From: Natronolimnobius sp. AArcel1
GTDB lineage: Archaea > Halobacteriota > Halobacteria > Halobacteriales > Natrialbaceae
DNA: 64,000 nt
Reading direction: 5' to 3'
Assembly (NCBI RefSeq): GCF_011043775.1
Contig: NZ_JAAKXY010000003.1
Location: 682,001-746,000, forward strand
The notes under the pieces are model-generated. The model saw only the letters and a program-made list of their open reading frames with translations, did not search any database and was not told the origin of the DNA. The position numbers and the translations under genes are program-made. Positions 42,071 through 50,489 of the stretch are shown piece after piece (the stretch's first letter is position 1; the number at the start of each line of letters is the position of its first letter).

Positions 42071-42445
42071 TCAGTCAGCGGCTCGCGTTACAACCTCGGA
42101 GTGGACAACCTCGTCGCGTTCGTTCTCGTGGAATACTTCGATCTCGTCCGGCAGTCCGGAGAGAAATTCCAGTTGGATCTGGTACGGGACGTTCCGCCCG
42201 ACATCCATAACGAGATCGGTCTCTATTCGACTGACGCCGACGATAACAACTATCGACTCTTCTTTCCAGCGGATATTTTTTGGGACGATCTGATAGCTCT
42301 CGTCCCCCGTCGGGAAGACCCCGTCTATCAGTACCTGATTCGAATTGCTGAGCCACTGTACGTCGACGGAGACGCTCTGGGCGAGAATGCTCGGTGGCGT
42401 CTGTAACCCTGCAAAATTGGTGAACTGCCACGTTCGTAGTTCCAT
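42071..42445 (-). CDS. Hypothetical haloarchaeal protein
   Basis: This 124-residue protein (MELRTWQFTNFAGLQTPPSI) is predicted to be beta-rich, with VVIVGVSRIETDLVMDVGRN and LEFLSGLPDEIEVFHENE. No family is recognised and there are no cysteines or TM segments. Codon use and acidity match its neighbours. It lies on the same strand as the two genes upstream, with 49 bases between, and converges on the amidohydrolase gene. Coding is likely but not certain. Confidence 0.6.
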   Translation of the reverse strand: MELRTWQFTNFAGLQTPPSILAQSVSVDVQWLSNSNQVLIDGVFPTGDESYQIVPKNIRWKEESIVVIVGVSRIETDLVMDVGRNVPYQIQLEFLSGLPDEIEVFHENERDEVVHSEVVTRAAD

Positions 42446-42494
42446 AGCGATTGATTAGGCGAGAAATCGGATAAAACGTGTCCTCGAGACGCTG

Positions 42495-42779
42495 TTACTT
42501 CGACTGTGTGATCTCGCGTGGGCGCTCGAGGACGAGCAATCCGAGTCCACACAGGACCAACGCGACTGGGACGCTGATGAGGATAGCGACCATTACTGTC
42601 GGCAGAAACAGCAGGAGGATTCCAGCGAGCACAATGAGTCCAAGCAGACTCTGATAGAGCTGGGTCCGGTACCAGCCGTGCAACTTTCGTGCCCCGCAGT
42701 CGCCATCGGCGCTGTCATCGCTACCATCGCCATCGTCGCCGTCGTCACCCGACCCAGGACTGCAGCTGTCGGATGACAC
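42495..42779 (-). CDS. Small two-helix membrane protein
   Basis: GTG 42779 gives 94 residues. The N-terminal 30 are Asp/Ser/Gly-rich and contain a Cys pair; then LYQSLLGLIVLAGILLLFLP and VMVAILISVPVALVLCGLGL form two TM helices, ending in ERPREITQSK. No function is recognisable. It starts three bases after the stop of the MGMT-fold gene, so it is probably translated from the same transcript. Confidence 0.65.
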   Translation of the reverse strand: MSSDSCSPGSGDDGDDGDGSDDSADGDCGARKLHGWYRTQLYQSLLGLIVLAGILLLFLPTVMVAILISVPVALVLCGLGLLVLERPREITQSK

Positions 42780-42782
42780 CCG

Positions 42783-43253
42783 TTACAATCCCTCGAGCGA
42801 GCGCAACTTCTGTTCGACCGCCGGTGGGGCGGCGCTTGGGCCGTCGCGGACGCGGTGATCAGGAATCAAGATTGGCGCAGGGTTTTCGTCGAGGGCCGTC
42901 CGGACCAGAATCAGGTCGTCGTCGTCCTGATGGTCGATGCCTGACGTCATTCGGGCGAGCGTCTCGACGCCGACCTGATCACCGTAGGGGATCTGGCGAA
43001 CCTGCTCTAACACCGCGCGCTGGTCCGTTGGCATGGTCAATGCGATCTGTACGTCATCGAAGGAAACCTCCTCGACACCCTCGAGATAGTCGAAGATCTG
43101 CTCGAGAACCGGATGCTCGTCCTCGCTGTCTCCCTCGGGTGTCTCGGGGAATGTGACTCGGAGTACGCGCCCGCTTGCGGCCCCAACCTGTACGTAGCGG
43201 TCGAGATACGGTGATTTGCGCGCGTATATTCCGGCGTCCGTAACCTCGTCCAT
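42783..43253 (-). CDS. MGMT-fold alkyltransferase-like protein lacking the active cysteine
   Basis: ATG 43253 gives 156 residues. The C-terminal half is the DNA-binding domain of O6-alkylguanine transferase: RAVLEQVRQIPYGDQVGVET, then VRTALDENPAPILIPDHRV. The catalytic PCHRV is PDHRV at 131-135, so Asp132 replaces the alkyl-accepting Cys. No other Cys exists in the protein. It may act like ATL proteins, which bind alkylated guanine and recruit nucleotide excision repair, in which Trp or Ala replaces Cys. Divergent from the trp operon. Confidence 0.85.
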   Translation of the reverse strand: MDEVTDAGIYARKSPYLDRYVQVGAASGRVLRVTFPETPEGDSEDEHPVLEQIFDYLEGVEEVSFDDVQIALTMPTDQRAVLEQVRQIPYGDQVGVETLARMTSGIDHQDDDDLILVRTALDENPAPILIPDHRVRDGPSAAPPAVEQKLRSLEGL

Positions 43254-43327
43254 GACAGGGGGTAGCGCATCGGGCCTTGAATAGCCGCCGGTCGTCACTC
43301 GCCCCCAGCGCGACCGAATGGCGCAAG

Positions 43328-43361
43328 GCTTTTGTACATATGAGTACGTCGATGTACAACA
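43328..43361 (+). promoter_or_regulatory. trp operon promoter with three GTAC cores
   Basis: TGTACA occurs at 43333-43338 and 43353-43358; between them lies GAGTAC (43342-43347). The GTAC cores begin at 43334, 43344 and 43354, exactly one helical turn apart. With TTGTACA and TGTACAA the outer two form a 7-bp inverted repeat with a 14-base spacer. The trpC ATG is at 43362, so the sites span the TATA-proximal and initiation region. TGTACA is the TRP box of Methanothermobacter TrpY. No regulator gene is adjacent. Confidence 0.65.
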
Positions 43362-44168
43362 ATGAACTCCGAGACGGACCTGGCGCCCGCGGTGGCGTCG
43401 ATCCTCGAGGCGGCTCGCACGCGAGCGGGCGGTGACGAGGCACTCGACGTCGACGCGCAGTCGCTCCCCGACGCACTCGAGCGGGCCGAGGCGGACGGCC
43501 GCGTCCCCGTGATCGCGGAAGTAAAACCGACGAGTCCGACCGCAGACGGGACCCGGGAGGACGACCCCGTCGAACTCGCCGAAGCGATGGTCGAGGGCGG
43601 CGCAGCGGCGATTTCGGTGCTGACCGAACCGAGCCACTTCGGCGGCTCGCCCGAGGCACTCGAGCGCGTTCGCGAGGCCGTCGACGTGCCCGTCCTCCGC
43701 AAGGACTTCGTCGTTCGCGAGGCCCAGTTGGACGTCGTCGACGCCGACCTCCTCCTCCTGATCGTCCGATTCGTCGACAATCTCGAGTCCCTTATCGAGG
43801 CTGCCCGCGAGCGCGGCTTCCAGCCCCTCGTGGAGGTGCACGACCGCGCGGAACTCGAGACCGCACTCGAGGCAGGCGCGGAGATAATCGGCGTCAACAA
43901 CCGGGATCTGGCGAAACTCGAGGTGGACCTCGAAACCTTCGAGTCCGTTGCGCCCGAAGCCCCCGAAGACGTGACCCTGATCGCCGAAAGCGGCATTTCT
44001 TCGCCCGCGGACGTGCGCCGGATGCGCGAGGCGGGCGCTGACGCCCTCCTGGTTGGCAGCGCCATCATGGACCACGGCGCGGCCGACAGCGACGTAACGG
44101 AGAACACGCGGCGACTGACGCAGACGGAGTCCGCCCCGACAGCCGCCGACGGCGACAGCGAAGACTGA
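43362..44168 (+). CDS. trpC: Indole-3-glycerol phosphate synthase
   Basis: This 268-residue TIM-barrel enzyme shows [76 protein letters not shown] and [12 protein letters not shown]. It closes the ring of CdRP to indole-glycerol phosphate, step four of tryptophan synthesis. The Lys of EVKPTSPT and of LRKDF and the Glu of LTEPSHF are catalytic. First gene of trpCBA; the transcript appears leaderless. Confidence 0.94.
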   Translation: MNSETDLAPAVASILEAARTRAGGDEALDVDAQSLPDALERAEADGRVPVIAEVKPTSPTADGTREDDPVELAEAMVEGGAAAISVLTEPSHFGGSPEALERVREAVDVPVLRKDFVVREAQLDVVDADLLLLIVRFVDNLESLIEAARERGFQPLVEVHDRAELETALEAGAEIIGVNNRDLAKLEVDLETFESVAPEAPEDVTLIAESGISSPADVRRMREAGADALLVGSAIMDHGAADSDVTENTRRLTQTESAPTAADGDSED

Positions 44169-44174
44169 TTTGAT

Positions 44175-45452
44175 ATGAGCAAGACCACACCAGACCACGA
44201 CCGCGACCGCAACCGTGAGCGCGACAGCGAGGCGACGTTCGGCGACTACGGCGGCCAGTACGTCCCCGAGGCGCTGATGCCCGCCTTGCAGGAACTCGAG
44301 GACGCCTACGAGCGCTACGTTTTAAACAATGAAGACGGCTTCATGGACGAGTTCCGCGAGCGAATGCGTGATTTCGGCGGGCGACCAACGCCCTTGCAGC
44401 GCGCGGATCGACTCAGCGAGCGCTACGACCGCGAGATCTACCTCAAACGCGAGGACCTTGTCCACGGCGGCGCACACAAACTCAATAATGCGCTCGGGCA
44501 GGTCCTGCTCGCGAAGTACATGGGCAAAGAGCGGATCATCGCCGAGACCGGCGCGGGTCAACACGGCACCGCGACCGCGATGGCCGCCGCGCATCTCGAC
44601 ATGCCCTGTGAAATCTACATGGGCCGGACGGATATCAACCGCCAGCGCCCGAACGTCTACCGGATGCGGATGAACGGCGCGGCGGTCAACCCCGTGACGG
44701 CCGGCAGCGGGACGCTCAAGGAAGCGATCAACGAGACGATGCGCGACTGGGCGACCACGGTCGAGACGACCCACTACGTCATCGGCAGCGTCGTCGGCCC
44801 ACACCCGTTCCCGAAGATGGTTCGGGATTTCCAGGCCGTCATCAGCCAGGAAGCGCGAAAGCAAATTCAGGAGCAAGCAGGTCGCCTCCCCGATACCGTC
44901 GTTGCCTGTGCGGGCGGCGGCTCGAACACGATGGGGACGTTCCACGAGTTCGTTCCCGATGAGAGTGTGGACCTCGTCGCCGTCGAAGCCGGCGGCTCGA
45001 GTCTCGAGATCGACGAAGAGGCGAATCTCGCACCTAACTCGGCGACGCTTTCGACGGGCACCGACGGCGTGCTCCACGGCGCGATGACGAAACTCCTCCA
45101 GAGCGAGGACGGCCAGATCGTCGAATCCCACAGCGTGAGCGCGGGACTGGACTACGCCGGCGTCGGTCCGGAGCTCTCGCATCTCGTCGCGACCGACCGC
45201 GTAACGCCCGCAAGTGTCGACGACGACGACGCGCTCAACGGCTTCCATCGTCTCTCGAATCTCGAGGGGATTATCCCGGCACTCGAGTCCTCGCACGCAC
45301 TCGGATACATCGAGGAACATACGGACGATCTCGGCGACCTCGTCGTCGTCAACGTCTCCGGCCGGGGCGACAAGGATCTGGAAACCGTCCTCGAGGAAAC
45401 CGAGAAACGTGATCTCGAGGCGGCACCGGATGTGGAGGTGTTCAAGGAATGA
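44175..45452 (+). CDS. trpB: Tryptophan synthase beta chain
   Basis: This 425-residue protein carries [20 protein letters not shown], the PLP lysine in [20 protein letters not shown], the Gly-rich phosphate loop [13 protein letters not shown], and [15 protein letters not shown] just before it. It condenses indole with serine to form tryptophan. Length and HKLNNA mark it as the classical TrpB1 type. It follows trpC by six bases and overlaps trpA by four (ATGA), which couples their translation. An acidic N-terminal tail of about 17 residues is typical of halophiles. Confidence 0.95.
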   Translation: MSKTTPDHDRDRNRERDSEATFGDYGGQYVPEALMPALQELEDAYERYVLNNEDGFMDEFRERMRDFGGRPTPLQRADRLSERYDREIYLKREDLVHGGAHKLNNALGQVLLAKYMGKERIIAETGAGQHGTATAMAAAHLDMPCEIYMGRTDINRQRPNVYRMRMNGAAVNPVTAGSGTLKEAINETMRDWATTVETTHYVIGSVVGPHPFPKMVRDFQAVISQEARKQIQEQAGRLPDTVVACAGGGSNTMGTFHEFVPDESVDLVAVEAGGSSLEIDEEANLAPNSATLSTGTDGVLHGAMTKLLQSEDGQIVESHSVSAGLDYAGVGPELSHLVATDRVTPASVDDDDALNGFHRLSNLEGIIPALESSHALGYIEEHTDDLGDLVVVNVSGRGDKDLETVLEETEKRDLEAAPDVEVFKE

Positions 45453-46411
45453 GTGACGAGCGTCGAGCGGAGCGAGACTCTCGGGAAACGCGAACGGGGA
45501 GCGACGACCAGGAGCGACCCGTGAGCGACATCGAAGCTGCCATCCGCGAGAACGACCCGGCGCTGATCACCTACATCACCGCGGGCGATCCATCGCTCGA
45601 GGACACGAAAGAATACGTCGAAGCACTCGACCGGGGCGGCTCGGACCTGATCGAACTCGGCTTGCCCTTCTCGGAGCCAATTGCCGAAGGGCCGACGATT
45701 CAGGCCGCGATCAACCGCGCGCTGGATGCGGGGACGACCCCGCAGGGCTTCTTCGAGTTGGTTGACGACCTCGAGACCGAGGCACCGTTGCTGGTGATGA
45801 CGTATTATAATATGATCCTGCAATATGGTACAAGCGAGGCGCATAGCGCCTCGGATAGCCGAGCGGTGGAACCGCGAGGCAAGCCTGACGTTCGGCCGTT
45901 CGTCGAACGCGCCGCAGAAGTGGGCCTTTCGGGACTGATCATCCCCGACCTTCCAGCCGAGGAAGCCGACCCGCTTCGCGAGGCCTGTGACGATCACGGC
46001 CTCGATCTCGTCTTCATCGTCGCGCCGACAACCGAAGGCGAGCGCTTAGAAACCATCATGTCGCAGGTTTCCGGATTCGCCTACGTGCAGGCCCGACTCG
46101 GCACGACCGGCGCTCGAGCGAACGTTTCCGGCGCGACGCACGACAGCCTTGAGCGCCTCTCCGAATTCGACGTGCCAAAGGCCGTCGGCTTCGGCGTTAG
46201 CGAGGGCGATCACGCAGCCGAGATCATCGAAGCCGGCGCGGACGGCGTGATCGTCGGCAGCGCGCTCGTCGACATTATTGCCGAGCACAGTTCGGACGGC
46301 GACGCAGCCGACCGCCTCGAGGCGAAAGCGGCCGAACTCAAACGCGGCGCGCGCCGCGGGGCCGGCGAGGCGGTCGACGCGGAAGACGTACCGGAACCAG
46401 AACAGCCATAA
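45449..46411 (+). CDS. trpA: Tryptophan synthase alpha chain with in-frame palindromic insertion
   Basis: This 320-residue TIM-barrel protein cleaves indole-glycerol phosphate. [38 protein letters not shown] and the phosphate loop [11 protein letters not shown] are family signatures. The catalytic Glu is in ELGLP; the Asp60 equivalent of E. coli is Glu (AEGP). A 17-20-residue insertion (about residues 128-148, [20 protein letters not shown]) sits before [20 protein letters not shown] and is encoded by DNA rich in inverted repeats. The N-terminal 30 and C-terminal 20 residues are acidic and non-conserved. It ends the trp operon; ADH synthase follows. Confidence 0.94.
   Translation: MSDERRAERDSRETRTGSDDQERPVSDIEAAIRENDPALITYITAGDPSLEDTKEYVEALDRGGSDLIELGLPFSEPIAEGPTIQAAINRALDAGTTPQGFFELVDDLETEAPLLVMTYYNMILQYGTSEAHSASDSRAVEPRGKPDVRPFVERAAEVGLSGLIIPDLPAEEADPLREACDDHGLDLVFIVAPTTEGERLETIMSQVSGFAYVQARLGTTGARANVSGATHDSLERLSEFDVPKAVGFGVSEGDHAAEIIEAGADGVIVGSALVDIIAEHSSDGDAADRLEAKAAELKRGARRGAGEAVDAEDVPEPEQP
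45835..45879. repeat. Palindromic element inside trpA
   Basis: CGAGGCGC-ATA-GCGCCTCG (45835-45853) is an 8-bp inverted repeat with a 3-base loop. It is followed by GCGGT-GGA-ACCGC (45863-45875); CTCGG-ATAG-CCGAG (45850-45863) links the two. All of it is read through in frame by trpA. The layout, a palindrome followed by a second one, resembles the pair at 29471-29507 in form though not in sequence. Confidence 0.7.
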
Positions 46412-46436
46412 CTGCAAGCTTGCTACACACCCGCAA

Positions 46437-47231
46437 ATGACGACAGGAACTGACGCACGACTTGACCGCATCGGGACAGACGGAAAATACGTCATCGTCC
46501 CCATGGACCACGGTATCACAATCGGTGCCGTACAGGGACTCAAAGACATCGAATCGACGATTGACGGAATCACGCGCGGCGGCGCAGACGCCGTCCTCAC
46601 GCAGAAAGGAATCGCGCCGCGCGTTCACGAGAACAAAAACGGCAAGGGCTACATCGTTCACCTGAACGGCTCGACGTCTATCGGCCCAGACGAGAACGAC
46701 AAGCGATCGACTGGTACCGTCGAAGACGCCATTCGAGTCGGCGCAGACGCCGTTTCCTTCCACATCAACGTCGGCTCGGACCACGAGCCAGACCAGCTCT
46801 CCCAGCTCGCAGAGGTCACCTCGACGGCCGACCGCTTCGGTATTCCCGTTCTCGCGATGGCCTACGCCCGCGGCCCTGATATCGACTCTGCAGACCCAGA
46901 GGCACTCGGCCACGCCGTTCGACTCGCCGAAGAACTCGGTGCCGATATCGTCAAGACCGGATACAGCGGCGACGCAGACAGTTTCCAGCACGTCGTCGAA
47001 TCGACGCGACTGCCGGTCGTCATCGCCGGCGGCGCACGCGGCACCGACCGCGAGACGATTGAGATGGTTCGTGGTGCAATGGACGCCGGCGGTTCGGGTA
47101 TCTCGATGGGACGCTCTATCTTCCAGCACGAAGACCCCGTAGCGATTTCGACTGCCGTCTCCGGTGTCGTCCACGATGATCTCTCCGTCGATGAGGCGCT
47201 TCGCGAAGCCGGACTCGCACTCGAGGCCTAA
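46437..47231 (+). CDS. 2-amino-3,7-dideoxy-D-threo-hept-6-ulosonate synthase (class I aldolase)
   Basis: ATG 46437 gives 264 residues. IVPMDHGITIGAVQGLKDIE, AVLTQKGIAPRVHENKNGK, DIVKTGYSGDADSFQHVVES (Schiff-base Lys) and ISMGRSIFQHEDPVAI mark the archaeal ADH synthase/FbaB group. It makes the C7 precursor of dehydroquinate from 6-deoxy-5-ketofructose phosphate and aspartate semialdehyde, replacing DAHP synthase in many archaea. A plain fructose-bisphosphate aldolase is the alternative. It follows trpA by 25 bases, and DHQ synthase II is encoded 2 kb downstream. Confidence 0.9.
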   Translation: MTTGTDARLDRIGTDGKYVIVPMDHGITIGAVQGLKDIESTIDGITRGGADAVLTQKGIAPRVHENKNGKGYIVHLNGSTSIGPDENDKRSTGTVEDAIRVGADAVSFHINVGSDHEPDQLSQLAEVTSTADRFGIPVLAMAYARGPDIDSADPEALGHAVRLAEELGADIVKTGYSGDADSFQHVVESTRLPVVIAGGARGTDRETIEMVRGAMDAGGSGISMGRSIFQHEDPVAISTAVSGVVHDDLSVDEALREAGLALEA

Positions 47232-47294
47232 GCTGCCCGCTGCCGAGTGGTCGCGACCACAACACACTCATCTTTTCACGTCTTTCCTCGAGCC

Positions 47295-47882
47295 GTGACC
47301 GAGACTGACGGCAATCGGCTCACTGTCGACGACGAGATCGTCGCTCGAGCCCGCATTCACGCTCGCGAGATCTGTGGCGACGGTGGCGAGTACGACCTTG
47401 ACGTGGATTTTGACGCCCTCGAGTGGGATGTCTCTGCGCGTGCACAGCGGCGAGCGGGACTATGTCGCTGGAATCGCAGGAAAGAGATCGCGACAATCAT
47501 CCTCGCTCGACGTGCCTACGAACGCTACGAGTGGCCGGAGTTTGCGGCCGTCGTGCGCCACGAACTCGTCCACGCCTGGGAGTACCAGCAGTTCGGCGAG
47601 TCAGGCCATGGACCGCGATTCCGTGAGCAGGCAGCGCGACTCGAGGCACCGCGTCACTGTCGGTCCTTTTCTGAGCCCCGATATCATCTTCAGTGTCTCG
47701 CTTCTGACTGCGACTGGCAGGCCAAGCGCCATCGGGCCTCAAAGCCAGTGAAATCACCGGATCAGTATCGCTGTGGCAGCTGTGGCAGTTCGTATGCCGT
47801 GACCCACGTCGAGAGTGGGCGCTCGTGGACCACCGCAAGCGAGTACGGCGGGGCGAAAGCAGCACTCGGCGACGAGTGGTAA
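47295..47882 (+). CDS. SprT-like zinc metalloprotease with C-terminal zinc ribbon
   Basis: I prefer GTG 47295 (195 residues, opening TETDGNRLTVDDEIVARARI); GTG 47247 adds 16 unconvincing residues. FAAVVRHELVHAWEYQQFGE holds HELVH (89-93), and GHGPRFREQAARL supplies the third His. The C-terminal half has LQCLASDCDWQAKRHR and YRCGSCGSSY, a zinc ribbon. This is the SprT/Spartan arrangement; the eukaryotic relative cleaves DNA-protein crosslinks. The archaeal role is unproven. Its gap to the ADH synthase gene is short, but the ADH synthase stop is 63 bases away. Confidence 0.82.
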   Translation: MTETDGNRLTVDDEIVARARIHAREICGDGGEYDLDVDFDALEWDVSARAQRRAGLCRWNRRKEIATIILARRAYERYEWPEFAAVVRHELVHAWEYQQFGESGHGPRFREQAARLEAPRHCRSFSEPRYHLQCLASDCDWQAKRHRASKPVKSPDQYRCGSCGSSYAVTHVESGRSWTTASEYGGAKAALGDEW

Positions 47883-47949
47883 CTCAGGCAAGGGATCGTT
47901 CCATCATCACCACAGAACACTTATTCACTCGACGTGACCAGAGTCGTCT

Positions 47950-48489
47950 ATGGGAATACTCGATACGATGCTCGGCCGAGACGGCGCGACTCCCAGCGGT
48001 GAGGGCCAAACCTACACACTCCCACAGGAGACTCACGAGTTTGTCTACCCGATTGCCGTCCGCCGCACAGAACTCGAGGCGTTCGCAGCGACGCTCGAGA
48101 CGGAAGCGGAGGCCCCCTCACTCGAGGACAACACGGCGGATGTCCAGGCCGTTCTCGACGAGGTTCTCGGCGATGTCGATATCGACGCGTCGGAACTGGC
48201 AGCGACGAGGAAACAGGTCCGAGCCGATACCGAGCCCGTGATCGCACACTGGCTCGAGCAACTGCCCGAGGATGGAGAGATGGGCGTCGTCTACGCACGA
48301 GAGGGAACGTACTCGACGCTGCTCTCGTTTGTCAAACTCTGCCGACAGCGCGATGACGACTCTACCGACGAGTTCGAACTCTCCGAAGAGTTCGGCGCAG
48401 TGGCTGCATTGCTTACACGTCTCAAAACCGCCACAGACAGTCAGTACCGGGCAGTCGTCCACACAGATTTACTTGATCCTGACCGTTAG
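47950..48489 (+). CDS. Conserved haloarchaeal hypothetical protein
   Basis: This 179-residue acidic, mainly helical protein opens with MGILDTMLGRDGATPSGEGQ and contains TLPQETHEFVYPIAVRRTEL, then MGVVYAREGTYSTLLSFVKL. No cofactor motif or TM segment is seen. I do not know a function. Its TAG overlaps the TAA of the convergent HAD gene within TTAG (48486-48489). The ATG is preceded by a short gap of 67 bases after the SprT gene. Confidence 0.65.
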   Translation: MGILDTMLGRDGATPSGEGQTYTLPQETHEFVYPIAVRRTELEAFAATLETEAEAPSLEDNTADVQAVLDEVLGDVDIDASELAATRKQVRADTEPVIAHWLEQLPEDGEMGVVYAREGTYSTLLSFVKLCRQRDDDSTDEFELSEEFGAVAALLTRLKTATDSQYRAVVHTDLLDPDR

Positions 48490-49166
48490 ACGATCGACTC
48501 GAGTGCCTCGAGCGTCTCGAGTTCGTACGTTGGTCGGTGGCCGTGTTCGTCGCCGACATCGGTGCCGCCGTCGGTCGCGACCAGCGCCGAATCAAGTCCC
48601 ATGGCATTCGCACCAGCGATATCGGCGCGCACCGAGTCGCCGATGTGGATCGCCGCATCCGGCGTCGTCTCGAGCTCACCGAGTGCGTATTCGAAGGGAG
48701 CCAACGCTGGTTTCGGGAGAATTCCGGCGCTGGGTTCGGTGAAGACGCAAACATCAAAGGCGTCTGTAATATCAAGTGCCTCGAGTTTCTGAGTCTGGGT
48801 TTTGCGCCCACCGTTCGTAATGAGCGCGACGTCTCCACAGGCTCGAGCATGCTCAAGGGCGTCCGCCGCACCAGGTCGGAACTCGACGGCGCTCGGATCG
48901 CTCGTCTCGAGGTAGGCGGTCGCGAGTGCTGACGCATTGGCGTCGGCCTCGGCTCGCCGAGAGACTTCAGCAAACAGGTTTACGTAGAACTCTCGAGCCG
49001 TTTCGGATGTCGGCAAGGCGGGGATTGCGGCTTGCAGATCGGCGGGCGTACAGAAGGGATCGCAGCCGACTCGGTCGAACGCCGTCTCGAGGACGGCTGT
49101 GGGGTCCTGTGTCGACTCACAGAGCGTGCGATCGAGATCGAAACAGATCGCGTCGTAAGCAGGCAT
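48486..49166 (-). CDS. HAD-superfamily hydrolase
   Basis: This 226-residue protein opens YDAICFDLDRTLCESTQDP, with motif I DLDRT. ALITNGGRKTQTQKLEALD gives motif II (TNG), a Lys in GILPKPALAPFEYALGELET motif III, and HIGDSVRADIAGANAMGLDS motif IV. The cap is helical (C1 type). It is a phosphatase of the phosphoglycolate/pyrophosphatase type; the substrate is not predictable. It is divergent from the DHQ synthase II gene. Confidence 0.9.
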   Translation of the reverse strand: MPAYDAICFDLDRTLCESTQDPTAVLETAFDRVGCDPFCTPADLQAAIPALPTSETAREFYVNLFAEVSRRAEADANASALATAYLETSDPSAVEFRPGAADALEHARACGDVALITNGGRKTQTQKLEALDITDAFDVCVFTEPSAGILPKPALAPFEYALGELETTPDAAIHIGDSVRADIAGANAMGLDSALVATDGGTDVGDEHGHRPTYELETLEALESIV

Positions 49167-49283
49167 TGACTCGAGATACGCGCGAGGCGACCCTCAACGT
49201 TTCGACGGGCGGCACTCGAGAGACGAGTGGACCCGTCTGCGGGATTCGCCACGTTCAAGCCAGTTCCCTTCGACCGTCGAACT

Positions 49284-50486
49284 ATGACACGATCAGTCTG
49301 GATTAAAGCCGACGACAGCGTCGGTGACTGGGACGAACGCCGCGAGCGGATCACGACCGCACTCGAGGCGGGCGTCGACTGGGTACTCGTCGATGAAGCA
49401 GACGTCGAACGCGTGCGTAACCTCGGCGATATCAACGTCGCTGCGTTTCGGACCAACGGCGATGTGACGCTCGTTGATGACGCTGAAGAAGACGATGAAA
49501 TCGAACACATCGAGGTTGGCAGCGACGCCGAACCCGACGCCATCGTCGTCGGTAAAGAGGGCGAAGGTGATGCGACAATTGACATGCCAGAAGATTTCTC
49601 TGGCTCTGCGGATCTGTCGACGCTGCGCCGTGACGTCGATGTTGAACGCGGCGCGTACGTCCGCATCCTCGACAAAGAGTACGAAGCGTTCGCCGAAACG
49701 GCCGCCGAAGAAGCCGATCACACGATCATCATCGGCGAGGACTGGACGATTATCCCCCTCGAGAACCTGATCGCCCGCATCGGTGACGAGACCGACCTTG
49801 TCGCTGGCGTCACGAGCGCCGACGAAGCGAAGACGGCCTTTGAAACCCTCGAGATCGGCTCCGATTCCGTCCTGCTCGACTCGAGCGACCCCGACGAGAT
49901 CCGCAAGACCGTCGAGGTTCGCGACGAAGCCGAACGCGAGACGCTCGATCTGGAGTACGCCGAAGTCCTCGAGATCGAACGCGCTGGCAGCGCTGACCGA
50001 GTCTGTATCGACACCGGCAGCCTGCTCGAGCACGACGAGGGAATGCTCGTCGGGTCGATGGCTCGTGGACTCGTCTTCGTCCACGCCGAAACGGCCGAAT
50101 CGCCGTACGTCGCCTCGCGCCCGTTCCGAGTCAACGCGAGTGCGGTCCACGCCTACGTTCGAACGCCCGATGGCGGGACGAAGTATCTCTCAGAACTCCA
50201 GAGCGGCGACGAGGTCCAGATCATCAACACCGACGGCAACACCCGCGAAGCCATCGTCGGCCGCGTCAAAATCGAACAGCGACCGATGTTCCGCGTCGCT
50301 CTCGAGGCCCAATCTGGCGACCGAATCGAAACCCTGCTGCAGAACGCCGAGACGATCAAAGTCTCGACCAGCGAGGGGCGAAAGGCAGTGACGGATCTCG
50401 AGGCTGGCGACGAGATGTTGCTGTACTACGAGGATACGGCACGCCACTTCGGCGAGGCCGTCGAAGAGAGTATTATCGAGAAATAG
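49284..50486 (+). CDS. 3-dehydroquinate synthase II (archaeal AroB')
   Basis: ATG 49284 gives 400 residues. SVWIKADDSVGDWDERRERI, then GVDWVLVDEADVERVRNLG open the protein; DRVCIDTGSLLEHDEGMLVG and SMARGLVFVHAETAESPYVA are the family's most conserved stretch, followed by RPFRVNASAVHAYVRTPDGG. It converts the aminodeoxyheptulosonate made by ADH synthase to 3-dehydroquinate using NAD, by oxidative deamination and ring closure. It belongs with the ADH synthase gene at 46437 and aroD at 51842, and together they give the archaeal shikimate entry. It is convergent with a zinc-ribbon membrane protein gene. Confidence 0.94.
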   Translation: MTRSVWIKADDSVGDWDERRERITTALEAGVDWVLVDEADVERVRNLGDINVAAFRTNGDVTLVDDAEEDDEIEHIEVGSDAEPDAIVVGKEGEGDATIDMPEDFSGSADLSTLRRDVDVERGAYVRILDKEYEAFAETAAEEADHTIIIGEDWTIIPLENLIARIGDETDLVAGVTSADEAKTAFETLEIGSDSVLLDSSDPDEIRKTVEVRDEAERETLDLEYAEVLEIERAGSADRVCIDTGSLLEHDEGMLVGSMARGLVFVHAETAESPYVASRPFRVNASAVHAYVRTPDGGTKYLSELQSGDEVQIINTDGNTREAIVGRVKIEQRPMFRVALEAQSGDRIETLLQNAETIKVSTSEGRKAVTDLEAGDEMLLYYEDTARHFGEAVEESIIEK

Positions 50487-50489
50487 CGG

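Noticed and set aside
42783-44198. 471-residue minus-strand frame spanning trpC and the MGMT-fold gene
   Set aside because: Its first two thirds are antisense to trpC. The MGMT-fold protein begins at ATG 43253.
49284-50486. An orphan CTAG methyltransferase near the DHQ synthase II gene, as I recall in Haloferax
   Set aside because: None of the genes around the shikimate cluster shows DNA methyltransferase motifs; NPPY occurs only in the HemK2-like protein at 1583.
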